From the NCBI RefSeq assembly GCF_048128805.1, contig NC_136003.1:28772565-28836564 (forward strand): a DNA stretch of 64,000 nt. Reading direction: 5' to 3'. The stretch is from Centroberyx gerrardi. Its lineage: Eukaryota; Chordata; Actinopteri; Beryciformes; Berycidae. Position 1 is the first letter of the stretch. Each line of letters opens with the position of its first letter. Under the pieces are notes generated by a model, which saw only the letters and a program-made list of their open reading frames with translations, had not been told where the DNA came from and made no database searches. This document shows, piece after piece, positions 21,014 to 33,929 of this stretch. The translations under genes were made by a program, and so were the position numbers.

Positions 21014-24000
21014 GGTTCACCTGAGGAGGACGAGACAGGATGATGATGTCACTGCTGGAGTCCATTCACCTGCAATTCAACCCAATCAGTCCGGACACCA
21101 CCTTTAACATCAAAAACATCTATTGTGATAAATAGGCGATTATATCCAATCTATTAGGAATATTTACTAGTGTTATGTGAATCGTAGGTTCAGTTTACAT
21201 CTCGAATTGAGTGAAATGACCCTGGTTACGGCCATGCCATCTTGGTCTTGTATTTTTTCTTTTCAAAAACTAATTTAAATCTGTCATTGCATTACAAAAA
21301 TGTATCAATATTTAAATCTTTCAGCCATAAACGCACTAGAAATCCAACACAAATGAAACGTGTGTGTGTACAGGGGGCGATACGCTACAATACATTCAAA
21401 ACGTGTTATTCAACTTCTCTTCGCTCAAATTTCAAACTAGCAAACTAACTTTTTTAGTTTGTTTGCTAGGGCTGAAAATGTGAAAGTTGGGCTTCATTTG
21501 ATAAAACAAAAATAAAACTATTTTGAATAAAAAAATAGGTCAGTACTGTAAGTTTTATCTCTGATAAAAAGGACCTCAGACATACAAAAACATATTTACA
21601 AATTTTACATAAAGTTTCTCTGTCAAGAGCCTTCATAGTCTTGGTGACAAACAGTCAGTTGGTGAGTAATGGATTCATGATCTGTCAGTTAACACAGTGC
21701 TCAGGTCACATGTGCTGCTCAGAATGGGAGGAGAAAGGAAGAGGAAATTAGATTATGAGATCAAGAACAAAACCATAAAGTTTTATCCCTTGAGATAATG
21801 GTTAATCACAGCTATGAAGTGTAATCATATTTTTCCTTTTAATATTACATTTTTCAAGTTTGGAGGCAAAGTAATCCCAAAATTACTCCTACTGACTTGG
21901 TGTAATGCAGCAGATTACGTTACTAATTACAAATTTTAAAAAAGTAAATGCTAATCTGTAACGGATTACATTTGGAGAACGACCTTTCCAGCCCTGACAA
22001 CAGCTAAAGATGCATTCTGGGAAGTTACAGACATAAAATTTGAAGAGTTTCATCCAAAATGAGTGACCCAGCATCTGAAAAATGACACTTACTAAATTAA
22101 ACTAGCTTATATTTAATATATTCCTTATAAAATAGCAACATCTTAGAGAATGTAATCTTCTTTACTTTAATATCAACACCAGATGAACACGAGGAAGCAA
22201 CGTTTCATCCCGACCTGAGAATGAAACTCTCTCCATTCTCATGGTTTTCGTAAACCGGTGGTTATCACATTATCGTAGCTGCAGTTAATAAACGGCACAC
22301 AGAAGCATTGTGGGAACATGATGATCTAAACCCTCATCATGGTGGAGTGTTGCACAGGAAGGAAAACCATCTCACACGTGGTCCGACTGACTGACACAGT
22401 TCATTTTCCTTCCTGTACGAACCTGATGATCTCTCCACTGTCTGATCACTGACCGATCAACTTCAACTCCCTGTATGTGGAGTCACAGAGAACACCTGCA
22501 CCCACCCACCCACCCACACACACACACACACACACCTCACCCCACATGCTCCACATGTACTGCAAACCTCAATGTACGCAGGAGAGAAATGGTTCACAGC
22601 CGGTTTTACTCCAGTGCAAATCAAACCTGTAGCTCCCACCTCATACTAGACCAACTCTTGATAATTTAACTCAAAAGCTTCTGCTGCAGCGTCTACAGAG
22701 CGATCGAAAGTAGTTTCCCACTCCCACTCAAGACTGCAACGTAAATGGCAGCCATCTTGTGTTTTTTGGCTCCATCTCCAAACTCAATAAGGAGTGATAT
22801 TCTGTTCAAAACAGAACATAAAAGATAAAAAAAAACCTGGTAAATCACATGCAGCAGGGACATGCTTTTATTTGATGCAGCTGCCCAAAGGAAGGGAAGA
22901 TGGAAGAGTCAAGGAAAAGAAGTGTGTGTGTGTGTGTGTGTGTGTTGAGGAGAGAAAGGGAGGTTATAGTTAAATAGTTAAAGTGAAAGAGGAGACTTTG
23001 GCCTTGCATCACATCTCTCCCCAGCAAACACCTCGACACTTACAGATGTTGAACACGACAACCTGCACCAACATTAAAAACCGTGTAAATATAAAACGTT
23101 GAGAGCTGCCTGCATCGTTTTGTGAAATCAGGAGCTAAATCTCTCTCTGATATCAGCTCGAAACAATCCTGTGAAAAAAAAAAACCCCATCTGCGCTCGT
23201 TTGGGTCGCCGTTCCGCTCGGGCCACGTCCCGCACGTCGCCCGTCCGTCCGTCAAATGCATGCTGGGTATAAGTCCGAGGCAGCGTCTCCCCACAGGCCG
23301 CAAACTAAAACCTGAGAGGACGAGAGACGAAGAGAAGAAACAGACTTACCTACACCTGAGGAACGGCACTTAAAGAAGAGGGGAAGCTGAGCGGCAGAGA
23401 GGAGGATCTGGATCAGTGGAGTCTGTGCTGGTCTCTCCAGGAGGCTTCTACTGTAACCAAACATCAGGCATGTCTGGAGTCTCTCCCTCGCTGACGGACA
23501 AACCTTCCTCCTTTCCTGGAACTTGCAGTTTTTCCCCTTCCTCCCTGCTGTCTAACCTGGCGGCCCTGTGCACCTTCGCTACACTCGGCGACCTACTTGG
23601 TGCTTTCCTCCACCCTTCCTCCTCCCCCTCCATCCCCCCCTCCTTCTCGTCACAAACTCTCCTACTCCGTCATCGCTGCGCCCAACCACCATCTCCGAAG
23701 AGCCTCTCTGAGTTGACTCGTTCTCACACGGCGGGTTTCGCTTCGCCTCCCGCCACAGATCTTTGTGATCTTCCTCAACGGCTCCTCTGAGAACAAAAAA
23801 GGCCTCTCAGATTCACGATGAAACACATGGAAGACAGAGAGAGAGAGAGTGAGACAGAGAGAGAGAAAAAAAGGGCAAAGCATCAAAACTGGACCACTGA
23901 TTTCACACCATCTTTGATTCAGTAGATGAAGGTGTCTAGCAAAGTGTCAAGAGTTCTCCAGCAGTTGAAATCCCTTAAAAAACAATCATAAAAGCCTGTT

Positions 24001-24296
24001 TAAGGTTTGTTGGAGTGAATACTGATGTGTGGGTGATTAAACTTTCCTCTTTTAGGCCGCTACCACTCTGGCAACTGGCTGCCAAAAGGGAGAGGGCCTG
24101 CAGCTCAGAAGCGCAAAATGTCAAAAACGCATTTCGCACAAACACCTCTACTAGTGGAGGCTGTACCATCACACCTCAGTGCAGATGGCGGAGTTAACGC
24201 TGCAATACTGTGCGAGCGTTGCTGCTGCAGCCGCCGCGCTGCGACTCAACATCCTCCCACCTACTAACAGGAAACCGCACCGAGGGAAGGAAGCCG

Positions 24297-24361
24297 AGTC
24301 CTCCCCTCCTCTCTCCTCTCCTCTCCTCTCCTCTCCCCTCCTCTCCTCTCCTCTCCTCTCT
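24297..24361. repeat. (CTCCT)n array
   Basis: About 65 bp of tcctc pentamers, a pyrimidine-only strand. Confidence 0.9.
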
Positions 24362-25617
24362 CGGCCTCTTTTCTCCTTCTGTCAAGAGGAGAATCAGACA
24401 GCAGACGAGAGAGAGAGAGAAGAGAGAGGGGAGAAGAGAAATCCCCCCAAGTTTCTAAGAGAGAGGAGAGATGAGGGGTAAACCCAGCTGTGAAGAGGCT
24501 GGAAAAGACCAAGAAAACCTGGAGGAGATTTCGGTCCGGTGTCTTTGTTAATGCGAATATGACGCACGTTTCTTTCTCCCTCGTCTACACTGCAAATCAT
24601 ACATATTTTTATTGTTTCTTTCTCATTATGTTGTATTGATGCACTGCAGACCCTCATAACGCTGTAATATCTTCTTGACACATTCAAATTGTCAGCTGTA
24701 TTATGTTTAATTCCCTCCATGTGCTCTAATCTTATTTATACTCCATTTCTCTTTGGCGTTTCCTATTACTTTTGCTGCTCTAACGACCCAATTTCCCCCC
24801 TTATGGATCATTAAACTTTCTTATTTTATCCTCCACATGAAAGCTAAGTTGGCGAAGCATGATAAACAGCCAATAAGTTCATTCTCATCGTTTAATGGTT
24901 CACAAAAAAAGATTAGCTAAAATAATTTGAGGTTAACAAACAAGTTTCATTACTAACAATCATTTAAAAGCTTTGTTTTTTTTTCTTTAAATAACCATTA
25001 TAATACACATTTTTTTGCAGAATGTACTCTAACTGTCCTCACTGGGGAAACGTCGAGCTCGTTTCCCCTCAGACAACTTGGTGAAGCACTTTGAACCCGA
25101 TTTAGCTTCCCGGTAGTGACATCAGTATCTCCGACCCGAAAAAAAGAAAACCCAAACAGGCCAGGGGGGGAAAAAATAGATTTGAAAAAGGTTTCAGATC
25201 TTTGAAGAGAAGGTTTAACTGTTCAGGTACTTGAACTACACTTGAAGTCCAACCTCATCCACAGGATTAAAAAAGGTAAACCAAGCACTTCCAATCCTTC
25301 AAATATCGGAAACGTTTTCAACTACGTTGCCCGTGTCTGGACCCAAATATTGCAGAAGAAAAAATTAACTGGATAAAAACAGTAGTATACTAGTAAAAGA
25401 TGAATGGGGTGAATAAAAACCATAGCAAGGCAACAGATTAATTCCCTTCCCAAAACAGCTGGGACACTTCTCTATTATTATAGTCAAGTCAAACCGTCTG
25501 CTGGACAATTCCCATCCAACAAACACGAAATTGCAAGATGGATAGTGTTACTTTTAAAAACAAAATAATTCAAACATATACAAATACTTGGTTATGAAAA
25601 GAGATTAATAATGCTTC

Positions 25618-25749
<132 letters not shown>

Positions 25750-26472
25750 AAAAAAAAACATTGCTCAAACAAGGGCTTGATGCAACGCCCATCGCCTGCT
25801 TTTGGTTCCGATACTGTAAAATATATGTGGTTATACTGAAGATTATGGATTATGTTTACAGTCTGTGCTGCTTTCATTCACTTTCAAATGACTGGCTGGA
25901 AGGGGATACTTGCTGTGCGTCTCTGGCTGATTCCAGATCAGCTGGTTTCAACACAGAGCATCAACCCAAGAGTCCCACTGCGTCCGGAAGTAAAAGGTTT
26001 TGTCAGTTTGGAGACGGTAATAAAGTCTGCTGCGGCGTCTTGACGAGAGGCTTACAGCTGAAACCGTCCCGCAAAGTTTTTTGTCGCTCCACAACAGGCG
26101 GCTTCTTCTCTGTAGTGCTTTCTTTCAGCTTCTCATCTGCTCTGCATACATTTCCCATAAGCCCCTTGTTAAGCTTACTTCCATATTTGAACAGGGAGAA
26201 AAACAAAACAAAAAAAAATAAAAAAATTCCACAAAGTCCGGAGAACTTCTGCAGCGCGTCCCAGAGCAGAGGAAAGGTTATAAAAAGCAACGCTGACAAA
26301 AATGTTAAAAATAAATTCTTCTAAAACTTCTCTGCATGAGGGAGACGGTCCGACAGCGTGCACAGTCCTAAAAAAAAAACCACACAGCTGCATGATGGGC
26401 CATGCTGAATGCGAGGGGCCCAATCAGCATGCAGCTCTCCCAGAGGAACCTCTGACATCAGGGTTTCTCTCA

Positions 26473-29077
26473 TCAAATCAGAACGCTGGATACTGGCACC
26501 CTGGTGGACCGGCCGCTTTTGGGTACAACGATTGGTTCATCATCTGCAAAGAGACAAAAAGGTCTTTCATTCTGCTCATCTACAGCTGGGGAAACACCAA
26601 AACCATTTTATTTGCTACTGACATATTGATCCCAAAACTTAAGAATTGGCTAATATCTGTTACTAATCTGATCCATTGCTTTTGCTGAACAATAAAATAT
26701 GAAACCATTACTGTAGGTCGCTGGAGAGAAATTAGAGAGATCCAGCATCCCTCAGTATATCAGAAGAAAAAAAATCTTTGCTTTGAAATCTGACACTTGG
26801 CTCTTGGTATCAGATTTTAGTATCGGGTAAAAATCTTTCGTACGGACTCTGTGTTCCTGTATTGTATAACCAGTATCCGTGTTCCTGTACTGTATAACCG
26901 GTATCAGTGTTGGTGCAACTCGTTCAGCCTCATATGCAGCGTCTCACAGCCTCACCTGAAGGGACGTAGTTCTCGGCGCGATGGCGGTCGTTCTCGATGA
27001 AGAGGGCGGTGGCCAGGAAGAAAGCCCCGCCCCCCACCGCCACGAAGGAGCAGAGCAGCAGGGAGAGCTGCAGGGAGCGGAACTGCCACAGATACGAGTC
27101 CGTCTTCCTCAGGGAGTCGGACACCTGCCGCAGACAGGAGGGGGACAGGGATAATTGAATAATGGAGGTTTGATTACAGCGACAGAAAAGCTACAGTACT
27201 TGAGGATACTTGAGTACGAGGTAGCGGATTTAACCTGTCATGTTCCCCTGCTGCCCTAACGTCAAATCCTAAAAAAAAAAAGGCACAAACTGAATCTGCA
27301 CCTACTAATACTGGCTGGTCATGCAACAACAGGGGCGCCCAGGTACTAGATGCAAGGGGAGCTAAAACCCACAAACGGAAGAAGAAAAAACTTCTCAAAC
27401 TGAGATTTTTACATGCAAAATTTTAATTTTATTCTACATCTGATCAATAAACGTGCTCAACTTGGAAAGTCGGATTTTGCTGGAAATCTGCTAAGGGATA
27501 CAGCCAGCCGTGCAACACAGCAATCTGCTGGATTGATTTATGGCACAAAGGGAGATCGCTTTGTGGCACAAAACAGGAAGAGGTTCTGTTCTTCCAGAGC
27601 AAACGGAGCTAAAGCTTTCAGAGTTTCTGGCAGCAGATGGTGGAAGGAGGGAAAGGAAGATGAAAAAAAAAAATAAAAAAAATCACTTCCGACATGAAAA
27701 CCTCTGACAGAAGAAGCAACATGATGCCTAACAGGAAGTAACGGGGTTTCTGGGAAATGTAGACTTAATTTTGTGAAACACTCGCACTAAGAATACCACA
27801 GAGTGAGATAGAGGCGACCAATCGTCTCCACTGTGGTCTCATTTGTTTACAGTACTTACACCAAGGCATCACACCTAATCTGTCATATTGAAGTAAAAAA
27901 AAAAAAAAAAAAAAAAGGTACATGTAGCAACTCTATGTCAAATGTCAAATTCCCCACACAGAGAGAAATAATGGTCCTTAACTGGTTCTTTAAAACCAGT
28001 AAAACCAGTTGCTTATGGAACCATCGGCTACTAAAGAACCACTTTATTTAGTGGATGATTCTTAATGTTCCTCATATGGTTCTTTGGGATATTAAAAAGG
28101 TTCTTAATTCTTATTTGAGTTATTGGATGGTGGGTGATGGCATATATTTGGAAAATAACCTTAACCAAACCCCTCCATGGTCCGAGGGTGGGTGGTCAAC
28201 TGCCTGCTAGCTATATCGTGCAATTGAAAAATGAGGCTATACAACGGCAATTAAACAAAAACACAACGCAGGTTGTCTAAGCAAAGGAGCGCAGACGGTT
28301 CTTTAAAGAACCTCGGTCTGAAAGGTTCTTTGTGGAACCAGACCTGCTTCTTCTACGGCATCGGTTCCAGTCGGCACCTTTGTTTTTCTGTGTGCAGAAT
28401 TTCCAAATAATTTGCATGATAAGAGCAGAGTATTTCCATGAGCTAACATTTACATGTTCCTGGCACCGCGGCTCTGTTCTGTGACTGAGAAAAGGTCACA
28501 AGGAAGGAACAAATAAATGTGCCCACCAGCCGGTGCCCACCATGAGAGATAATAATCTGTATGGAAAAGGGCTGAGAGGTTTCATTTTGTTTGACTTGCT
28601 TGTAAAAGAAAAAACAGTGTGGGCGGAGCTTAGATTTTCTGTTGATGTTTGAGTTTCTCTTTTCTTTGTCAGTTCAGTCATGGTGGCTATCACTGCTCAT
28701 GCTAACTACCCAGTTCTTCTTCTTCTGTTTGTTCCAAACAAACCAGAATCGTAAAATACGTCAGACACCGACTGTTTAGAACAGCAAATGGAAAAGCTTC
28801 ATGAACTGGATACAGATTATTGTGTTATATCAATCAGTGGCAGAGAGTGGCAGCAAAACAGACATGAATATGTCTCCGTAGATGGATATGTGTAGTCATT
28901 TGTCTAACATGCGGTTTTCATGGTGTCTTTACGTGAGGTCCTGCTCTCCTTATGTGTCAGCACGAAACTGTGAAATGTCATTTAAATGTCATTACTGACA
29001 GGGAAAAACAAGTTCCCATACAGTTTGTACACTTGGCAAATAAAGTTTGTCTGACTCTGATAAGGAGCAGAGACAGA

Positions 29078-29121
<44 letters not shown>

Positions 29122-32100
29122 TTCCAAAACATGACTTACCACTCCTATGAGGTACGGACTCCCTGCGTCTCCTAGTAGATGGGAGAGAACGATCTGGAAA
29201 GCCTCGGCTGTGGAGCGGCGAGTAGGAACCACCACGTACTGAGGGGGAACCGGTGATTGAGAATGAAACCGTGGTTGTAGCAGCATGACTAACATAAAAC
29301 CTTTTGAATTTCAATGAAGAAAAAACAGAGAAACACCAGCGGTTCTAAATGTGGGGTCCGGGGACCACAGCAAAAAGAAAGAGAAACAGTTTATGTCTGA
29401 GTAGATTCATTTCATTTCATTTGTAAAGCTGATGAAGCGTCTTTAACTCTTCATTTTAAGTCCAGTGGATTTTGTTTCTATTGGTTTTTTTGGACAAGTA
29501 ATGTCTTAATTTCACTATAATTTCATTCTTTTGACATTATCCCAATCAGAGAATGTAAATATGTCAATTCTAATCATGGGTTTCACTCTCACTACTAAAT
29601 GACAATAATAAATCAACAACAACAGCTAAAATCTTCCCAATCTGCCCTGTAGCATGAAAACATTTCAGACAGCCAGGACATTCTGTTACCCCACAGATAT
29701 AGCAAACTATACACACTAACTACACAGACTATATGATCCTGTATGAGGAAGACATGATGAAACAAGAGAGAGAAACTTCTCACCAGTAGTATATCAGCCA
29801 CTATGGCCCAGTTCATGGACAGGAACGTCTCTCCCAGGAAAATGAAGACCTGAGGGGGAAAGACACAAAACACATCTCACTTTATATCTCTTCTGCTAGT
29901 CAACAGAGAAACATCATGTCTATCTGCTAAAATCACATTATGAATTATACTAGTGCTGAAACGAGTCTATTAGTCGATCAATAGAAAATGTATGGATTAT
30001 AATTTTGATAATCAGTTAATCATTTTAATCATTAATCAAGTAAAGCGGGTTACAGCTTTGAAGATTTGCTTCTTTTCTCCATTTCATATCATTATAAAAT
30101 GAAGACTTTTTAGTTTTTTTGCCGTATTTTTGGCTGCTGGTCAGACTAAGTAAGCAATTTTAAGAATCACTTTAGGCTCTGGTAACTTGTGACGGGCATT
30201 AGTCATTTTTTACATTTTATAGATTAAATGATTAAACGAAAAATAATTAGATTATTCGATGATGAAAATAATTAAACTAATTAATTAGTTAGTTGCAGCC
30301 TTAAATTACGCCTGTAGTTTCTTCTACATAATCTCTTTTTTAGTGTCCCATGGTCTAAGTGTTTCAGAGGGTTTTCCACCCTGACAGGAACAAAATTCTG
30401 GGGGAAACACTGAACAGTTTGCTGCATTTTTGTGCAATGTTTCAGTCGTATCGACCTTCAAACACCCATTTCGGTCCAGCTTTACTCGTGACTTCTTCAT
30501 TGGTTGTTTGTAATATTGGTGATCTAAGGAAGTTTACGCCACAATCGGACTGGATAAGAGCGCCAGATAAACGCCCGAAATGTAAAAATGTGAAGAAGAA
30601 TGCAAACTCACGTAGGTGGCGATGGTGCTGGCCTGGGCGAAGACGATGGCCAGGTAGAGGAAGGGCGCGGACAGCAGCAGGCCGGCGGCGCAGACCAGCG
30701 GGTCGGCCCGGGGCGTCCTCTTCCTCAGCTGCCGACTGGCCTCCACGCCGCTGGCCACGCCCAGCACGCCCGTCACACAGGTGATGATGCCGAAGTACAG
30801 GCTGCCGGGAACAAAAAACACAACCGGAGCAGGGGTCAGACGCTGTTCTCTGAAAACTACGGAGAACTGTGAACATGTCGCCCACAAATGATGCAGTCCA
30901 CCTCTGGGCCACTCAGTAAGTTTCAGAGTAAGAAAGTTAGCCAGTTTTATTTTAATGTAAACTTGTTTTATCTGACATTTTATCCGATGAGCTTGGTGTG
31001 ACCATGGTTTTTTGTTTTATCTTCAGATTGCTTTTATCACCTTTTGTTTTGATCCGTTTGTGTGAAGCACTTTGTAACATTTGTTTCGAAAAGTGCGATA
31101 TAAATAAAGCATTACTATGATTATAACAAAGTTAAGTACATTTTGTAGTGTCATTTGCATTGTCGGTTTGTCTTTTCTTTTTGGTATTTGTGGTGCCTCA
31201 CTGTAGAGCAATGGTTCTCAACCTTTTTGACTTGTGACCCCTTAAAATCCCTTTTCAGTTTGTCTCATTTGATTATCAGAGGAGGCCTAGAGGCTGAAAC
31301 CTATTCAGTATTTCACAAGAAAAAATTACACATGATAATAAATCTCTATAGTAGAAATACGTTTTTTTTTCTTGTCCCATAAATCATCTCGCGACCCCCC
31401 AGAATTATCTCGTGACCCCCCTGGAGGGTCCCGACCCCGAGTTTGAGAACCACTGCTGTAGAGCGTCTTATCACGGTCTCATCAGCAGTCTGGGATTCAA
31501 TCAACTCCTGTCTGAAGCACTGAGGCGGCTGCCTTCACTATGGAAAGGGGGAAGTTACTGTGGATGCCAGCGGTGGATTAGGGTTCGAGCTTTATGGGAT
31601 TCTGAAGGTTGATACTGATATTCTGTTGGACTGAAGCTGCCAAAATCTGATATTTTGTGCCAATATTCAATATGTTTACATTTGGTCAATTTAATGCCAA
31701 AAAGCATGATGCCAGGTATTCAGTGTTCAGTGAATTTTCCTCTTGGCAGGCTGAAACAGCAGTTTGATCACGGGACGCCAAAACTCTCCAGTCGGGGTAT
31801 TTTTAGCTTTTTGATACTATCTTTAGGACCAATTTAACAGCCAGAATACACATAACAGACTATTTCTGACTGAGCAGAGCTAATGAACGCTCTGAAAGTA
31901 AACTTGAACAGTATAAGAAACAGGACATTAAACCAGCAAATTAAATGTGTAGGGACCTGATGTCCAACTGTGTTTTCTAAATCAGATGTGAAGAAAGCAA
32001 TTATATAATAGTGATCCTGTCCTGTATTTATTTAAGAGTGGAGCATGTGGGTCAGACTTACTGTGACTAACTGGAAGTACAAGTAATGTAACACAAGATA

Positions 32101-33877
32101 AGAAAATAAAACCCAGACTACTGCTGGTGCCCATTCACATGTTTTGGTGAACTATTCATGGCATTTGTTTTATTTCATTTGCGTTACTTTCTACTACCAA
32201 TATAATCAATATAACCTAACTGGGAATCCATCTAAAAGCATAGTGATGTGGTGTAACTGAGGGTTTGGGGTTCAATTCCAAACAGGGCCACCCATGCTAA
32301 AAATGTATATATTCGTGGTTGGCTGTTTGGACAAAAGCATCCACCGACCGGGACGTTTCATCTGCCTAACTGTTGAAATAAGCTGGGTGTGTGTGGATGC
32401 TGGTTACCTGTCTGACGTGTCGCAGGGCCCCTGCACACAGGGAGCCTTCTCCCCGGTGAAGACGGCCGCTCTGAAGAGGAAAGCCGGAGCCCAGAGCGCC
32501 AGAGAGCCGGTCACAAAGGCCACCGCTGTGAAGCCGAAGGTGGACAGCACAAAGCTGGGGCTGCAGAGGAAACAGAGAGAAAGAGCTTAGCTGCATTTCC
32601 CCAGGACCCTTTATAAGTGTTACACTGTTACAGCAGGAAAACAACCACCACTGTTAGAGAAAATGTGGGGGAATTTTGGTCATTATCAAGTTAAATGTCT
32701 ATTCACAGCAAATACAAGTATGCAGCAATTAGTGGAATTAGTGAATTTTTATCATGAAGTACCTAAATAAAGATTTTATTGCTGCAAACCTGCATAAGAA
32801 CTAAATTGAGGACCAAAAGAGAGTCTTTTTATAGGAAAGATGTTAAAGCAGACAAAGACTAAACCAAAAACCCAAATGAACCAAGCACCCTCCTAAGAGA
32901 TGTGACTATTTCTACCATTTTAATCAAGAGGCTGTTGGAGAATAAATGCCATGTGTGTTTAATTTGCCTTGTTTCACTTTTCTGTAATACATTCTTTGAG
33001 GCAAACCAACAGACTAGATTCACCTCAGCAAAGGCAAATGCTGCAAAAAGTTACACCTGGACACCCGACAGGAATTACATTTACTACTCTATTAGTTATA
33101 TACTTAACACACTGATGCCAGGGAAACAACAGCTGGCTTCGGCTCCTAGGCCTTTTACTACAGTAGAGGAGAAGTGTATCCTCTACTGTAGTAAAAGGCC
33201 TAGGAGCCGATTCTACTGCTGCTGAGGGTCTGAACCTACTTCCTGCACAGGGCCTGCATGTCTGCCAGCCAGCTGGTCCGGTGGAGGTGATGCTCGGGAC
33301 GGGCTTCGATGGCTCCTCTCTTGGGCTCCTGCACCACCAGCAGCAGCAGAACCACGGCGACCAACCCCAAGGCTGGAGTCACCTGGGGAAGAACAGGTGC
33401 AGAGACCCAGGGAGTTACATGAGGACTTCTGATACAGATCATCGAGAGCCGTGGGTCTGCAGGTTTTCACACTACAGCAGCCGATTTCTCTGATCCTCAC
33501 CCCTTCAACCAGAGAGGAGGAACTAAACGGTGAAATCGGCTGCTGTAGTGTTTGGTTGGAATGAAAACCAGCATCCTCTTGTATGCCAATTAATTATCTT
33601 TAATTAAGATAATTAATGCATTCATTAGCAAATATTTCTATGTCAACATACTTGCTTTCATATAACACATGGGTGGTATTAATTTGAACTCTGTGAAAGC
33701 ATTGGTGAGTTAAAGTAGTTTCAAGAAAATCAGTTTTTCCCCTCATCAGTATGCAAATTTATACAGCAAGGTGCTCCAAAAATGAATCAGATCATCTCTC
33801 TATAGAAGGAGCCTGTGGTCTAAGTATGAAGTTTCTATCATGTATTGTTCTTGAGTTATTGTGTTCACAAGAATGTG

Positions 33878-33929
<52 letters not shown>

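Noticed and set aside
29951..30303. Possible tRNA- or SINE-derived sequence in an spns1 intron
   Set aside because: No A/B box pair or cloverleaf seen; inverted ends and a near 8-bp flank duplication fit a hAT-like MITE better.
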